Shown: piece by piece, positions 24,403 through 33,850 of the stretch | Numbering within the stretch: the stretch's first letter is position 1 | Layout of the letters: each line of letters starts with the position of its first letter | Assembly (NCBI GenBank): GCA_030604525.1 | Contig: JAUVVQ010000010.1 | Coordinates: 1-64,000 of the forward strand | From: Phycisphaerae bacterium | Lineage (GTDB): Bacteria; Planctomycetota; Phycisphaerae; Sedimentisphaerales; Anaerobacaceae | Length of the DNA: 64,000 nucleotides | Reading direction: 5' to 3' | Notes under the pieces: generated by a model | Seen by the model: the letters and a program-made list of their open reading frames with translations, nothing else | Told to the model about the DNA's origin: nothing | Database searches by the model: none | Translations under genes and position numbers: made by a program

Positions 24403-25365
24403 TTATCGACAACGGACAAGCTGATTCATATCCATTTGCTCAACTTTCGGAATGTTTTTCTTAAGGTCTTCAATAAACCGAAGACCATCCTGCCAATATC
24501 CAGCCGTAGGCCTCAGTTCTGAATAAAACCCCTTGAAATAACGATTGATATGAAATAAAAGCAGCTCACGGACATACTTACTCACCATAGAAGCAAGCGA
24601 GACAGGCAAAAATCGCTCATCCGCAGCAACAACAAAATGCAAACGCATCACATCCCGCCCCAGGCGCAACTCGTAACTGCTGCTGTTTGGACTCTCTTCT
24701 AATATCTTCAATTCCATATCGCCAAACATCGTAAGCAGAACTTTAGCATAGTGAATCCTGCCGCCCTGCCTGTCGATAATCACCTGAAGCTGCTCACCTC
24801 TAAATTTTTCAAACGCTCGTTGAATTAACCGGCAGGTCTCCGTAAAAAGGACGCTGCTCTTATTCCTGACAGACGTTACTTTCCTGTTATAATAACCAAC
24901 GTCAAGACAACTGCTTTTAAACTCCCTGAACTCCATTCCGTTGGAGGCCATATCATCCTTAAGAACCGCCAGCGCAATTGAAATATCACCCTCATCTGAG
25001 TCAATTGCATAGTCCCCGCAATCCCGATACCACGGATATTCCTCTATTCGCTCAATCAGCTCTGGACATAAATAATCCAACAAACTACCCAAAGTTGACG
25101 GTTCCTGGCCGGCACATTTCAAAAAACAAAAAATCGTGCGCCCAAGACTCTTAAGTCCCTTCTTTCTACTGTATGCCTTTTTGCTGTCGGCAACGTGAAG
25201 CCGACCGGCTAAACCCCTGCGTTTTTTGCCTACACTTCTACGAAGAATTCGCCAAAGGTTACTTTTTATATGCTCCTCACGCACAAAAAACGTACTCGAA
25301 GATACAACCAATGGGCCAAGTAACGGGCCGAAACCCGCCTCGTCAATCCCTAACAATACCGCCAT
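24403..25365 (-). CDS. Ribonuclease HII-like protein, divergent
   Basis: A 320-residue protein that opens with GIDEAGFGPLLGPLVVSS, the RNase HII signature (Asp8, Glu9) but with Phe in place of the usual Arg of the GRG motif. VADSKK (58-63) matches the DSKKL box, VIIDRQGGR (195-203) supplies a third acidic residue (Asp198), and SLASMVSKYVRE (256-267) matches the ASIxAKxxRD helix. It is about 100 residues longer than normal RNase HII, with an insertion around 85-190. It probably cleaves RNA in RNA/DNA hybrids, but the changed GRG motif, which reads ribonucleotides, leaves specificity open. Last gene of the rpsA operon. Confidence 0.75.
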   Translation of the reverse strand: MAVLLGIDEAGFGPLLGPLVVSSSTFFVREEHIKSNLWRILRRSVGKKRRGLAGRLHVADSKKAYSRKKGLKSLGRTIFCFLKCAGQEPSTLGSLLDYLCPELIERIEEYPWYRDCGDYAIDSDEGDISIALAVLKDDMASNGMEFREFKSSCLDVGYYNRKVTSVRNKSSVLFTETCRLIQRAFEKFRGEQLQVIIDRQGGRIHYAKVLLTMFGDMELKILEESPNSSSYELRLGRDVMRLHFVVAADERFLPVSLASMVSKYVRELLLFHINRYFKGFYSELRPTAGYWQDGLRFIEDLKKNIPKVEQMDMNQLVRCR

Positions 25366-25521
25366 CCCGGCTGCTTCCTGCCTTCCTTGAAAATTCTAAT
25401 CCGTAAAACATCCGTCAACTAAAACTACACGTTGCCGCATTTCTGCACATATCGCAACGAAAGATAAACCGCATTGCTCTAGTCACAAAAACTATTGCTC
25501 AAAACCCAAGCTTCAGCAAAT

Positions 25522-28026
25522 CTATTCCTTCTCGTCCTCCTCGGGCTTAGCATCCTGCTCAGCAGATTCAGCATCCTGTTCAGCTTCTTCTTCTTCTTTG
25601 GCGTCTTTAGTCTGCGATTGTTCCAGTTCCAGCTTCGTCTCTTCCGACTCAGCTTCGTCTTTGGCGGTTTTCTCTGCCTGCGATTGCTCTGATTTCGCTT
25701 CTTCTGATGGTTTTAATGTATCTGCATCTTCATCGCCCTCGGCCTCGACATTAGTTTCTTCCAACGTCTTCGATTCTTCCGTTTCCTCGCTGTCAATCGT
25801 TTCCAACTTAGAACCTGAATCATCCTGATTCTTTCCATTGCTACCTAACTCATCCTTAGGTTGCTCGGCCTTTGCTCCCTCGTCTGCCTGCGTTTGTTCC
25901 GACTCCACCTCTTCCGGTGATTTTAATGTATCTGCATCTTCATCGCCCTCGGCCTCGACATTAGTTTCTTCCAACGTCTCCGATTCTTCCGTTTCCTCGC
26001 TATCAATCGTTTCCAACTTAGAACCTGAATCATCCTGATTCTTTCCATTGCTACCTAACTCATCCTTAGGTTGCTCGGCCTTTGCTCCCTCGTCTGCCTG
26101 CGATTGTTCCGACTCCACCTCTTCCGGTGATTTTAATGTATCTGCATCTGCATCTTCATCGCCCTCGGCCTCGATATTAGTTTCTTCCAACGTCTCCGAT
26201 TCTTCCGTTTCCTCGCTGTCAATCGTTTTCGCTGCTTCGTCTTTACTTTCTTTATCGGTCTCTGAGTCGGGCTGAGCTAACTTCTCTTTATCTGAATCTG
26301 AAAGAACAGTTTCGAGCTCAGGTGACTTTCTGGGCTCCTTATGCTCTTCTTCTGGCTTGCCCGAGTCTGCTTCATCCTCTGCTGCCCATCTGGCTCGACG
26401 TAAACTCAAACCAATTTTGCGGGCTTCGGTATCTACTTTAAGTATTTTTACTTCGATATCATCGCCTTCTTTGACAACATCACGCGGCTTATCTACCTTA
26501 TGGTCCGCAAGCTCTGAAATATGAAGCAATCCTTCAAGGTCCGGCTCCAGCTCGACAAAGGCGCCAAAATTAGTCAGCTTGGTTACCTTACCTTTGATTA
26601 TATGACCAGCTATATACTTTTTCGGGATTGCTTCTGTCCATGGGTCTTCTGTCATCTGTTTAATTCCAAGAGATATATGCTGCTTCTCAACATCAACACC
26701 AAGAACTACACACTTCACTTTTTCATCTTTCTGAAGCGCTTCACTCGGATGACTGTATTTTTTCGTCCAGCTTAAATCTGAAATATGAACCATGCCGTCA
26801 AGGCCGGGCTCAACTTCCACAAATACCCCGAAGTTAGTAATGCTTCGAACTGTGACCGTAACTACCGTTCCCACCGGATATTTCTGAGAGGCAACTGACC
26901 ACGGATTGGTCTCCATCTGCTTGAGACCGAGCGATATTTCCTGCTTGGCTTTATTAACGCTTAAGACTACGACTTTTATCTCGTCGCCTTCCTGAAGCAT
27001 CTCACTCGGATGATTAAGCCGCTTCGTCCAGCTCATCTCACTGATATGAACCAATCCCTCAATACCATCCTCAAGACGAACAAAGACTCCGTAGTTCATT
27101 ACGTTGACAACTTTGCCTACGACCTTTGCTCCTACAGGATAATTTTCTTCAACATTTTCCCACGGGCTCGGCGTCTTCTGCTTTAGCCCGAGCGATATTT
27201 TCTCGTTTGTTTTGTCCACGCCTATAACTATACACTCTATTTCCTGGTCAAGCTCAACCACTTCGGAAGGATGCGATATTCTGCCCCAGCTAAGGTCGGA
27301 TATATGCAAAAGACCATCAAGACCTCCAAGGTCAACAAAAACCCCGAAGTCGGCTATATTCTTTACTATACCCTTGCGAAGCTGACCTGCTTCTATCTCA
27401 GCTAATATTTTTTCTTTACTTTCCTGACGTTCTTCCTCTATAAGTTTTCGCCTTGATATAACTATATTCCGACCGGGTATATCAATCTTCAAAATCTTAC
27501 AAGTTACTTCCTTGCCGATAAACCGGCTGATATCGCCCGGCTTGCGTATATCCACCTGAGAGGCAGGTAAAAACACGGGAACCCCGACATCTACAAGCAA
27601 TCCTCCCTTGATTCGACGTATCACTTTTCCGATTACAACGTCACCTTCATTCTTCGTATTGATTATTGTCTCCCAACCTCTTATCCGGTCTGCCTTGCGC
27701 TTGCTCAGCACTACCACTCCGTCAGTGGCGTCATTATCTTCAAGCAGCACCTCTATCTGGTTACCCGGCTCTATCTCATCCGGGTCGTCGAACTCACTGG
27801 CATCGACAACTCCTTCGCTTTTCAAACCGACCTCTACTATTACATCGTCTCCATACTGAGATACAATTGTTCCCTCTAAAATCGTACCGGGCAGAGATTG
27901 GTCCACTTTCTCCTCAAGAAACTTCTGGAGAAGCTCACCCTCTTCTTTACCAAACATCGCCTCAACTTCACGGTCGATATCTTCTTCTGATAAACCTAAT
28001 TTGCTGAATATATTTCTATCTACCAT
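25522..28026 (-). CDS. rpsA: 30S ribosomal protein S1 with long acidic repeat tail
   Basis: Protein S1 binds mRNA and helps initiate translation. Starting at MVDRNIFSKLG (28026), it has 834 residues. Six consecutive S1 OB-fold domains fill the first 530 or so, the last four very alike (FGVFVDLGGLDGLLHISDLS, YGVFVRLEDGIEGLVHISEM, FGVFVEVEPGLDGMVHISDL, FGAFVELEPDLEGLLHISEL). The final 300 residues are a Glu/Asp/Ser-rich, disordered tail with 70-residue tandem repeats. A GTG sixteen codons upstream could extend it. ispH is immediately upstream, a pairing also known from Clostridia, where the two are sometimes fused. Confidence 0.95.
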   Translation of the reverse strand: MVDRNIFSKLGLSEEDIDREVEAMFGKEEGELLQKFLEEKVDQSLPGTILEGTIVSQYGDDVIVEVGLKSEGVVDASEFDDPDEIEPGNQIEVLLEDNDATDGVVVLSKRKADRIRGWETIINTKNEGDVVIGKVIRRIKGGLLVDVGVPVFLPASQVDIRKPGDISRFIGKEVTCKILKIDIPGRNIVISRRKLIEEERQESKEKILAEIEAGQLRKGIVKNIADFGVFVDLGGLDGLLHISDLSWGRISHPSEVVELDQEIECIVIGVDKTNEKISLGLKQKTPSPWENVEENYPVGAKVVGKVVNVMNYGVFVRLEDGIEGLVHISEMSWTKRLNHPSEMLQEGDEIKVVVLSVNKAKQEISLGLKQMETNPWSVASQKYPVGTVVTVTVRSITNFGVFVEVEPGLDGMVHISDLSWTKKYSHPSEALQKDEKVKCVVLGVDVEKQHISLGIKQMTEDPWTEAIPKKYIAGHIIKGKVTKLTNFGAFVELEPDLEGLLHISELADHKVDKPRDVVKEGDDIEVKILKVDTEARKIGLSLRRARWAAEDEADSGKPEEEHKEPRKSPELETVLSDSDKEKLAQPDSETDKESKDEAAKTIDSEETEESETLEETNIEAEGDEDADADTLKSPEEVESEQSQADEGAKAEQPKDELGSNGKNQDDSGSKLETIDSEETEESETLEETNVEAEGDEDADTLKSPEEVESEQTQADEGAKAEQPKDELGSNGKNQDDSGSKLETIDSEETEESKTLEETNVEAEGDEDADTLKPSEEAKSEQSQAEKTAKDEAESEETKLELEQSQTKDAKEEEEAEQDAESAEQDAKPEEDEKE
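25703..26226 (-). repeat. 210-bp tandem repeats inside the rpsA tail
   Basis: Two and a half copies with an exact 210-bp period (for example CGATTCTTCC at 25771 and 25981) encode 70-residue acidic units such as SEETEESETLEETNVEAEGD. Copies differ at only a few positions, so they have expanded recently. A six-base CATCTG insertion distinguishes the rightmost copy. The number of copies is likely to vary between strains. Confidence 0.85.
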
Positions 28027-28171
28027 ATTATTTGATTTCCCATGTGGTCTCATTCTCGACTTAACTGCGTCCACAATTACCCAGCCAAGCCCTCGTGTTA
28101 CTCAACACGCATTTGTCTCTCATTATAATTAAAAACACATTGACCCACGCAGCCAATGCAGTCATTTTTAA

Positions 28172-29026
28172 TCATACCGGCTCGTTTCTACTGTCGTCAA
28201 GCCGCTTCAGGTGTTCTACAAAATCCGATATAATCCACTCAGGCGTCGATGCACCCGCTGTTACGCCGGCAGATTTCCTGCCGAAAACCATTCTTTTATC
28301 AAATTCTTCCCAGTTTTGCAAATGAAACGTTGCCTTATTATAATTTTTACAAAGCTCAGCGAGACGCCTGGTATTTGAACTATGAAGACCGCCAAGCACA
28401 AACATTATATCTACTTTTTTACATAATGCCACTGCTGAATCCTGCCTTTTTATCGCTTCTCGACACAACGTATTGATTACCTTCAATTCATCGAAATCTC
28501 TGTCAGCTATTAAGCGCACTATTCTGCGAAGATTCTCCGGACTGTATGTAGTCTGGCAAACTACACCTAACTTCCTTTTGCCCTGCAGCTTACGTAAATC
28601 CTCCCGGGCTGCAATCACTATCGCATTCTTCAAGGCACCGACCACTCCGCGAACTTCCGGATGGTCTCTATCGCCAATTACTACAACTTCGTAACCATCC
28701 TCCTCGAGCTCCCGGGCGAGATGCTGGACATTCTTTACCAGCACACATGTTGCATCCACTATCTTTAAACCCTTTTCTCTTAATCTTCGCACCTGCTCGG
28801 GAGCTGCCCCGTGAGAACGAATAATAACCGTCCCACCCGGTATCTGCTCTATCGAATCTACCGTCCGAAGACCTGATTTAGCCAGGCGCTCTACCTCATC
28901 CTGGTTGTGAATAATCTGCCCCAGACCATAGACCGCACCTTTCTGAACAAGTGTCTTTTCCACAAGGTCTATCGCATTCCGAACGCCAGGACAAAAGCCG
29001 CAGTTCTCTGCTACTAATACTTCCAT
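28172..29026 (-). CDS. ispH: 4-hydroxy-3-methylbut-2-enyl diphosphate reductase
   Basis: IspH (LytB) performs the last step of the MEP isoprenoid pathway, reducing HMBPP to IPP and DMAPP with a [4Fe-4S] cluster. The three cluster cysteines are Cys12 (NCGFCPGV), Cys94 (DATC) and Cys188 (NTLCREA). Substrate residues His40, His72, His122, Glu124 and Thr160 are in GQIIHN, RSHGAAP, RDHPEVRG and CQTTYS. At 284 residues it is standard length. It lies between the TrkA-C membrane gene and rpsA. Confidence 0.97.
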   Translation of the reverse strand: MEVLVAENCGFCPGVRNAIDLVEKTLVQKGAVYGLGQIIHNQDEVERLAKSGLRTVDSIEQIPGGTVIIRSHGAAPEQVRRLREKGLKIVDATCVLVKNVQHLARELEEDGYEVVVIGDRDHPEVRGVVGALKNAIVIAAREDLRKLQGKRKLGVVCQTTYSPENLRRIVRLIADRDFDELKVINTLCREAIKRQDSAVALCKKVDIMFVLGGLHSSNTRRLAELCKNYNKATFHLQNWEEFDKRMVFGRKSAGVTAGASTPEWIISDFVEHLKRLDDSRNEPV

Positions 29027-29052
29027 AAAAACAAGCCCCTTTTCTTAAATAC

Positions 29053-29769
29053 TTAACAAATTTTTTCCTTGATATCCTCCAACCGCCCGAAACATATCAG
29101 CTCATCCTCAAGGTTTATCTTATTCTTCGCTGTCGGATTCGGTATCGTCTCCTCACCACGAATTATCGCTAAAACCGTGATATCCTTTTGCCTTAATTGC
29201 AATTCTGAAAGCCCTTTGCCAATCATTCCACCAAAGGCGGACTGAGTTACCTTAACGCGGGAAATCCCATAACCGCCGGTCGCCACTAAAAGCTCTTCAA
29301 AAGATACACGCTTAAAAAGCTCTCTTTTTACAATCCTGTTTCTAAGCAGCTTCGTTAACTTGCCGGCGTATTTCCTGTTGGAAAAAACTCGGTAAATTAC
29401 ATAAACAGCTATAACCAAAATTGCGAGATTTACCAAAGGAGCTAAACCTGGCGGTATCGAAAAAGGCAGTAAAGGCTTCTGTATCTTCTCCGTTACCGCC
29501 TGAGCAGGCATAAGCGAACCAGCAAACGTCGCTACCATCGTAACAAAACCTGCATGACCTAAAATTATCAGAAACGTTGCTATTTGCCGCCTCTGCTTAT
29601 TGCCGGTAACCAATTCCGCCTCTCGCGTCGTAAATCCCGTACCTGTAAAACACGACAACGCCTGGAACTTCGCCAGTGACCACTCCAGACCAGTCAATTG
29701 AAACCCTATCGCTCCTATCCGAACTATTACAAAAGATGCTACCAATGTCAATATAAAAAGTAATACCAT
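29053..29769 (-). CDS. Membrane protein with C-terminal TrkA-C (RCK_C) domain
   Basis: A 238-residue protein with three hydrophobic segments (about 1-24, 63-86, 107-128), then a cytoplasmic RCK_C/TrkA-C domain (about 155-237, VKVTQSAFGGMIGKGLSELQ, DITVLAIIRGEETIPNP, INLEDELICFGRLEDI). Such domains bind nucleotides or ions and gate cation transport, so a potassium or other cation transport role is inferred. The pore-like string SCFTGTGFTTREAE between the first two segments recalls Trk-type loops. AGGGGAG precedes the ATG. Its place between plsC and ispH interrupts the cmk-plsC-ispH-rpsA order. Confidence 0.75.
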   Translation of the reverse strand: MVLLFILTLVASFVIVRIGAIGFQLTGLEWSLAKFQALSCFTGTGFTTREAELVTGNKQRRQIATFLIILGHAGFVTMVATFAGSLMPAQAVTEKIQKPLLPFSIPPGLAPLVNLAILVIAVYVIYRVFSNRKYAGKLTKLLRNRIVKRELFKRVSFEELLVATGGYGISRVKVTQSAFGGMIGKGLSELQLRQKDITVLAIIRGEETIPNPTAKNKINLEDELICFGRLEDIKEKIC

Positions 29770-29966
29770 AATTTGCTCCCCTTAAAACAAAAGGCATAAA
29801 AAACAAACCTTTAAAGCAAAATTCACAGACAACACAATTATCAATCATTCCACCAGAGGCGGACTGATTTATATTTCTATTTTCCCCCATAACAAAAAAC
29901 TATAAACAACAATCCTCCCCGCACCTGTTTTTTGGCTGGGAGCTGTGACTAAAAATAAAACAGCCG

Positions 29967-30629
29967 CTAAGCTGCGGGCTCATCGAACGGCTTCCTGCCC
30001 GCCCGCTCCCGGCAATCCTTCTGCATCTCGCGAAGACGTCCCGTTACTAAACGCACAAGCTCTTTATCATTCATACTGTTTATCAGCTCTGATGATATCG
30101 GCTCACTATAACAAACTACAATCCTGCCGGTAGAAAATAATCGTTTCCCTCTCGGCCAGCATTCGAACGCTCCTTCTACAATCGTTGGAACGAGCACCGC
30201 TCCGCTGCGCCTGCTCAATAAGCCAAAGCCCCCTCTTAGCTCGCCAATCCGGCCGTCCGCACTACGCGTCCCTTCCGGGTAAAGACATAACCCCTGCCCG
30301 GCTCGAAGCCGGCCGATAACTTCACGTATCGCTGATAAATCCGCCTCGCCGCGACGGACAGGAATAGTATTCACTGAAGAAAGAATCTTCGAAAAAAATC
30401 TGTGCTTAAAAAGCGACGCTCGCCCGAGAAAATTCAAATGCCTACACATCCCAACTCCGCAAAACAGCGGGTCAAGGAAACTTTGATGGTTACTTACCAA
30501 TATAAAACCACCCTGCTTCGGTATATTCTCCCGACCGTAAACTCGAAGGTCAAAAAATAATATACAAAAAATCCTGCATACCCATCGGGCAATCTCAAAC
30601 CAGATTTTGCTCATAATTCGCTCGAACAT
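29967..30629 (-). CDS. plsC: 1-acyl-sn-glycerol-3-phosphate acyltransferase family
   Basis: A PlsC-type acyltransferase that makes phosphatidic acid at the inner membrane. The catalytic NHX4D motif is SNHQSFLDPLF, and substrate motifs are FLGRASLFKHRFFSK, NTIPVRRGEADLSAI and LYPEGTRSADG. The ATG at 30629 (MFERIMSKIW) is chosen; a longer frame starts with TTG and a shorter one with the ATG at 30614. A downstream neighbour of cmk, as in many bacteria. Confidence 0.9.
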   Translation of the reverse strand: MFERIMSKIWFEIARWVCRIFCILFFDLRVYGRENIPKQGGFILVSNHQSFLDPLFCGVGMCRHLNFLGRASLFKHRFFSKILSSVNTIPVRRGEADLSAIREVIGRLRAGQGLCLYPEGTRSADGRIGELRGGFGLLSRRSGAVLVPTIVEGAFECWPRGKRLFSTGRIVVCYSEPISSELINSMNDKELVRLVTGRLREMQKDCRERAGRKPFDEPAA

Positions 30630-30789
30630 CGCTTTTCCAATCCATTCTCCACACGCTGCCTGCAAAAAACGAAAAAACCGGACTTAACAGAAAAAGCAGT
30701 AGTAAGTAGTAAATATCAAGTAGTAAATAGTAAGTAGCAAGCAGCAAATAATCCGCCGCCTCATCCGCCGAAGGCGGAACTACTGTCTA

Positions 30790-31488
30790 TTAACTACTGT
30801 CTTTTCCTCTGTGGCTGATATCTAAAAAACCAAAAAGCTTGGCAACCACTTCGTCTATACTAATATTTGTCGTATCAACTACAATTGCATCTTTCGCCGC
30901 CTTCAAAGGCCCGACCGACCTACCCTCATCACTCCTGTCACGCGACTGGATATCGCTACGAACCTCCTGCAAACTAACCTCTTCCCCTCCACGACTTTGC
31001 TGGGATAATTCCTGCTGACGCCGGCGTGCTCGCTCCTCTATCGCTCCCGTAAGATAAAACTTGACATCAGCATCAGGAAAAACCACTGTCCCCTGGTCTC
31101 TGCCCTCGGTAATTATCTTTTCCTCGCCCGACGCATAACGACGCTGCATTTCAACTAAGCCCTGGCGAACCTTAGCCAACGAGGCAATATGCCGGGCGTT
31201 CGCCGTAACCTCAGGCCGGCGAATCTCTTTACTTACATCCACTCCATCTATCCTCACAACCATCCGCCCGTCAACCCGCCCTCGGCGGGTAAAATCAAAC
31301 TCCTGCTCGCTCAATACTTTTAAAACCGCTTCTTCGTCCTTAATATCAACCTCCGCTCGCATCGCCGCTAACGTTACCGCTCGATACATCGCTCCCGTAT
31401 CAAGAAAACACGCTCCTACGCGTCTGGCTAACAACCGGGCAATAGTGCTCTTGCCGCTCGCCGATGGCCCGTCGATTGTTATAATCAT
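30790..31488 (-). CDS. cmk: Cytidylate kinase
   Basis: Cmk phosphorylates CMP and dCMP. The P-loop GPSASGKST (7-15) and the family segments FLDTGAMYRAVTLAA, ITEGRDQGTVVFPDADVKFY and SDIQSRDRSDEGRSVGPL are all present. At 232 residues it has normal length. The start overlaps the stop of the phosphatase gene (ATGA), showing translational coupling. The 124-bp gap to plsC holds short AGTAGTAAATAGTAAG-type direct repeats. Confidence 0.96.
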   Translation of the reverse strand: MIITIDGPSASGKSTIARLLARRVGACFLDTGAMYRAVTLAAMRAEVDIKDEEAVLKVLSEQEFDFTRRGRVDGRMVVRIDGVDVSKEIRRPEVTANARHIASLAKVRQGLVEMQRRYASGEEKIITEGRDQGTVVFPDADVKFYLTGAIEERARRRQQELSQQSRGGEEVSLQEVRSDIQSRDRSDEGRSVGPLKAAKDAIVVDTTNISIDEVVAKLFGFLDISHRGKDSS

Positions 31489-32783
31489 TTCTTAATCCCG
31501 CCTATCAAAACGCCTCCTCTATCACTGCCTATCCTGGCTGCAATAATACTCGTATCGTCAATCTGCCTCGAAAGGCCCACAAACCGCCTGCGGTAACCCA
31601 AAACATTATCAATCATCTCATGTGCCGTCCCATCCGTAAACTTCTTCACCGTCTCAATCATCCTCTCCCTGCCCCATAAATTACCCTCAAAGTCAGCCGC
31701 ATCAATCAGCCCATCGGTATAAAAAACCAGCCAGTCTCCATCCTTCAGCTTAATTGTCTCTATCTCCATCTTCGTATCCGGCTTCACGCCGAGCACAAGA
31801 CCGCCGGATTCCAAATCTCTTCCCTTACCATCCCGAATAAGAACCGTCGGCTCATGACCGCAGTTACAATACGTTATACTCTTTGCCTTAACATCGATAA
31901 TAGCATAAAACATCGTAATAAACTCACTGTCACTGCATTGGCTGCACGCCATATTGTTAAGCTTGTTTACTATATCGATAATTCCTCTCTCGTCGCGGTC
32001 CTCATCTACGTAAGCGCGAACCGCTCCTCGGAACATACTCATCATTATCGCTGCCGGTATCCCTTTACCTATTACATCTGAAATTGTTACTACAAGACGG
32101 TTCTCATCAAGTTTTATAAAATCGTAGAAGTCACCACCTACCTCAAAACATGGTATATATTTTGCTGATATGTCCAACCCCGGCATCTCAGGTGATTTAT
32201 CTGGTATCATTCGTCGTTGAATGATGCCGCCAAGCTGCATCTGGTCTGCTATCCGGCGACCCTCTATGGCCTCACGGTATAATCGGGCATTCGTTATCGC
32301 AACCGCACACTGCGAAGCTACCGCACGCGCAAGAGCTGTATCTTCCGGAGTAAACTGACCCTTCTGAGGATTATAAAGTCTAAGTACGCCAATTGCCTTA
32401 TTCCTAAACTGCATCGCTACCGTAAGCTGACCTATCAGGCCCTCTTTAATTGCAGCATCTTTATACTTCACCCTATCGTCAAAACGCATATCATCCAGAA
32501 CCACCGCCTCGCCTTGAAAGGCCGCCTTAATCACTGGGTCATACCTCGAAACCACGCCCTTGTTACGATACGCCTCGCTAAGACCGTAAGTGCTGCGCAT
32601 CTTAAGCTCGCCGGCCTTCTCTGCAAGAAGACGCATCGAACAGGCCTTGACGCCCGTTATTTTTACCGCCGCCTCAGCAAGCTTGTCCAAAACCTCCTGA
32701 AGCGAAAAATCACCCGCTACAAGAGTCGTAAGCTGATAAAGCTGCTCTTCACGTTTTTTTTGTCCCGTCTTATTCTCGGTCAT
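31485..32783 (-). CDS. GAF domain SpoIIE-type PP2C serine phosphatase
   Basis: A 432-residue soluble regulator. The GAF domain (about 20-170, ITGVKACSMRLLAEKAGELKM and GQLTVAMQFRNKAIGVLRLY) probably senses a ligand. The SpoIIE/RsbU-type phosphatase domain (about 200-420) has the metal-binding aspartates in CFEVGGDFYDFIKL, TISDVIGKGIPAAI and LVFYTDGLIDAADFEG. Such proteins dephosphorylate anti-sigma-factor antagonists in stress cascades; no RsbV/RsbW partner is adjacent. It is the first gene of the leftward operon containing cmk, plsC, ispH and rpsA. Confidence 0.9.
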   Translation of the reverse strand: MTENKTGQKKREEQLYQLTTLVAGDFSLQEVLDKLAEAAVKITGVKACSMRLLAEKAGELKMRSTYGLSEAYRNKGVVSRYDPVIKAAFQGEAVVLDDMRFDDRVKYKDAAIKEGLIGQLTVAMQFRNKAIGVLRLYNPQKGQFTPEDTALARAVASQCAVAITNARLYREAIEGRRIADQMQLGGIIQRRMIPDKSPEMPGLDISAKYIPCFEVGGDFYDFIKLDENRLVVTISDVIGKGIPAAIMMSMFRGAVRAYVDEDRDERGIIDIVNKLNNMACSQCSDSEFITMFYAIIDVKAKSITYCNCGHEPTVLIRDGKGRDLESGGLVLGVKPDTKMEIETIKLKDGDWLVFYTDGLIDAADFEGNLWGRERMIETVKKFTDGTAHEMIDNVLGYRRRFVGLSRQIDDTSIIAARIGSDRGGVLIGGIKK

Positions 32784-32997
32784 AATTTACCTTCTTCTAT
32801 AAAAAATGATTATAACTTAACTTATCCAGCTGTGAAACGTAAAATATCTCTCTACCCCCTGAATAACAAAATTGTTCACTTGCAAAAAAAACTTCAGAAA
32901 TTATCATAGCTGATAAACCGAACTTATTTAATAGGACAACAGGAAAAAGAATATACAACCGGAAAATTGATTCTTCCAATAATTTAGTCAAAACAAA

Positions 32998-33273
32998 ATG
33001 AAAAATTCAGCAAAACACATTATCTTCTATGGACGTGTGCAGGGCGTCGGATTCAGATTCACCTCAAGCAGAATCGCTAACCGATACCAGCTTACCGGGT
33101 TCGTCAGAAACCTTCCTGACGGCTCCGTTGAAATACTGATTCAGGGGCAGGAAGAGGACATCAAAAACTGTATCAGGGATATCAAAAAATCTTTCAACGG
33201 ATACATAACCGATACCGACATGCAACAAACAGAGCAAAACTCACAATACACCAGCTTCAATATAACATTTTAG
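32998..33273 (+). CDS. acyP: Acylphosphatase
   Basis: A 91-residue enzyme hydrolysing acyl phosphates. The catalytic signature [10 protein letters not shown] gives the phosphate-binding loop and arginine, and [17 protein letters not shown] supplies the catalytic asparagine. Length and layout are standard. The ribosome site is weak. It stands alone, divergent from the phosphatase gene. Confidence 0.93.
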   Translation: MKNSAKHIIFYGRVQGVGFRFTSSRIANRYQLTGFVRNLPDGSVEILIQGQEEDIKNCIRDIKKSFNGYITDTDMQQTEQNSQYTSFNITF

Positions 33274-33406
33274 AGGAAAAAAATTCAGCTTTAATACAAA
33301 ATAAAAGCCAAAATGAAAATATACCTGAACAGCAAAAATATTTACCTTTTAATGCCAAATTTTTTATGTATAATATCTCCCGCTGGATATTGAAAGGGCT
33401 TCTGTT

Positions 33407-33811
33407 ATGACAAAATGCAAAATATTCATATTCATTTTGACAACGTTCATCTTAACCGCTCTTATAGCACTTCAGGGCTGTGTGGAACGTCGCCTAACCA
33501 TCAATACCAAACCACAAAAAGCTCTCATCGAACTAAACGACGAACAAATAGGCACCTCCCCTGTTACCACCTCATTTCAATGGTATGGCGATTACAATGT
33601 AAGAATCACCAAACCCGGCTGTGAAACGCTAAAAACACATCGCAAGTTAAAAGCCCCCTGGTACGACAAATTCCCCTTCGATTTCTTTGCTCTTGTTTAC
33701 CCGAAAAGAATTGTCGACGAATACGAATGGACATTCGAGCTTGAGCCGAAAAAACAACTCTCACGCCAACAACTTATTGAAAATGCAAAAGAATTGAAAG
33801 AAAAACTGTAA
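33407..33811 (+). CDS. PEGA-domain lipoprotein
   Basis: A 134-residue exported protein. The lipobox TALIALQGC ends a hydrophobic signal, giving a mature lipoprotein. A PEGA-like beta domain follows (RLTINTKPQKALIELNDEQI, IGTSPVTTSFQWYGDYNVRI). PEGA domains occur on surface proteins of many planctomycetes; role unknown. AAAGGG precedes the ATG. It converges with the epimerase gene. Confidence 0.82.
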   Translation: MTKCKIFIFILTTFILTALIALQGCVERRLTINTKPQKALIELNDEQIGTSPVTTSFQWYGDYNVRITKPGCETLKTHRKLKAPWYDKFPFDFFALVYPKRIVDEYEWTFELEPKKQLSRQQLIENAKELKEKL

Positions 33812-33850
33812 AACATCCGCCTTTTGTTTCTGAAAACGACTTTCAAAATG

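Noticed and set aside
24286-24522. Rightward 78-codon frame in front of the RNase HII-like gene
   Set aside because: It begins at a TTG without a ribosome site and its second half is antisense to the well-supported leftward gene.
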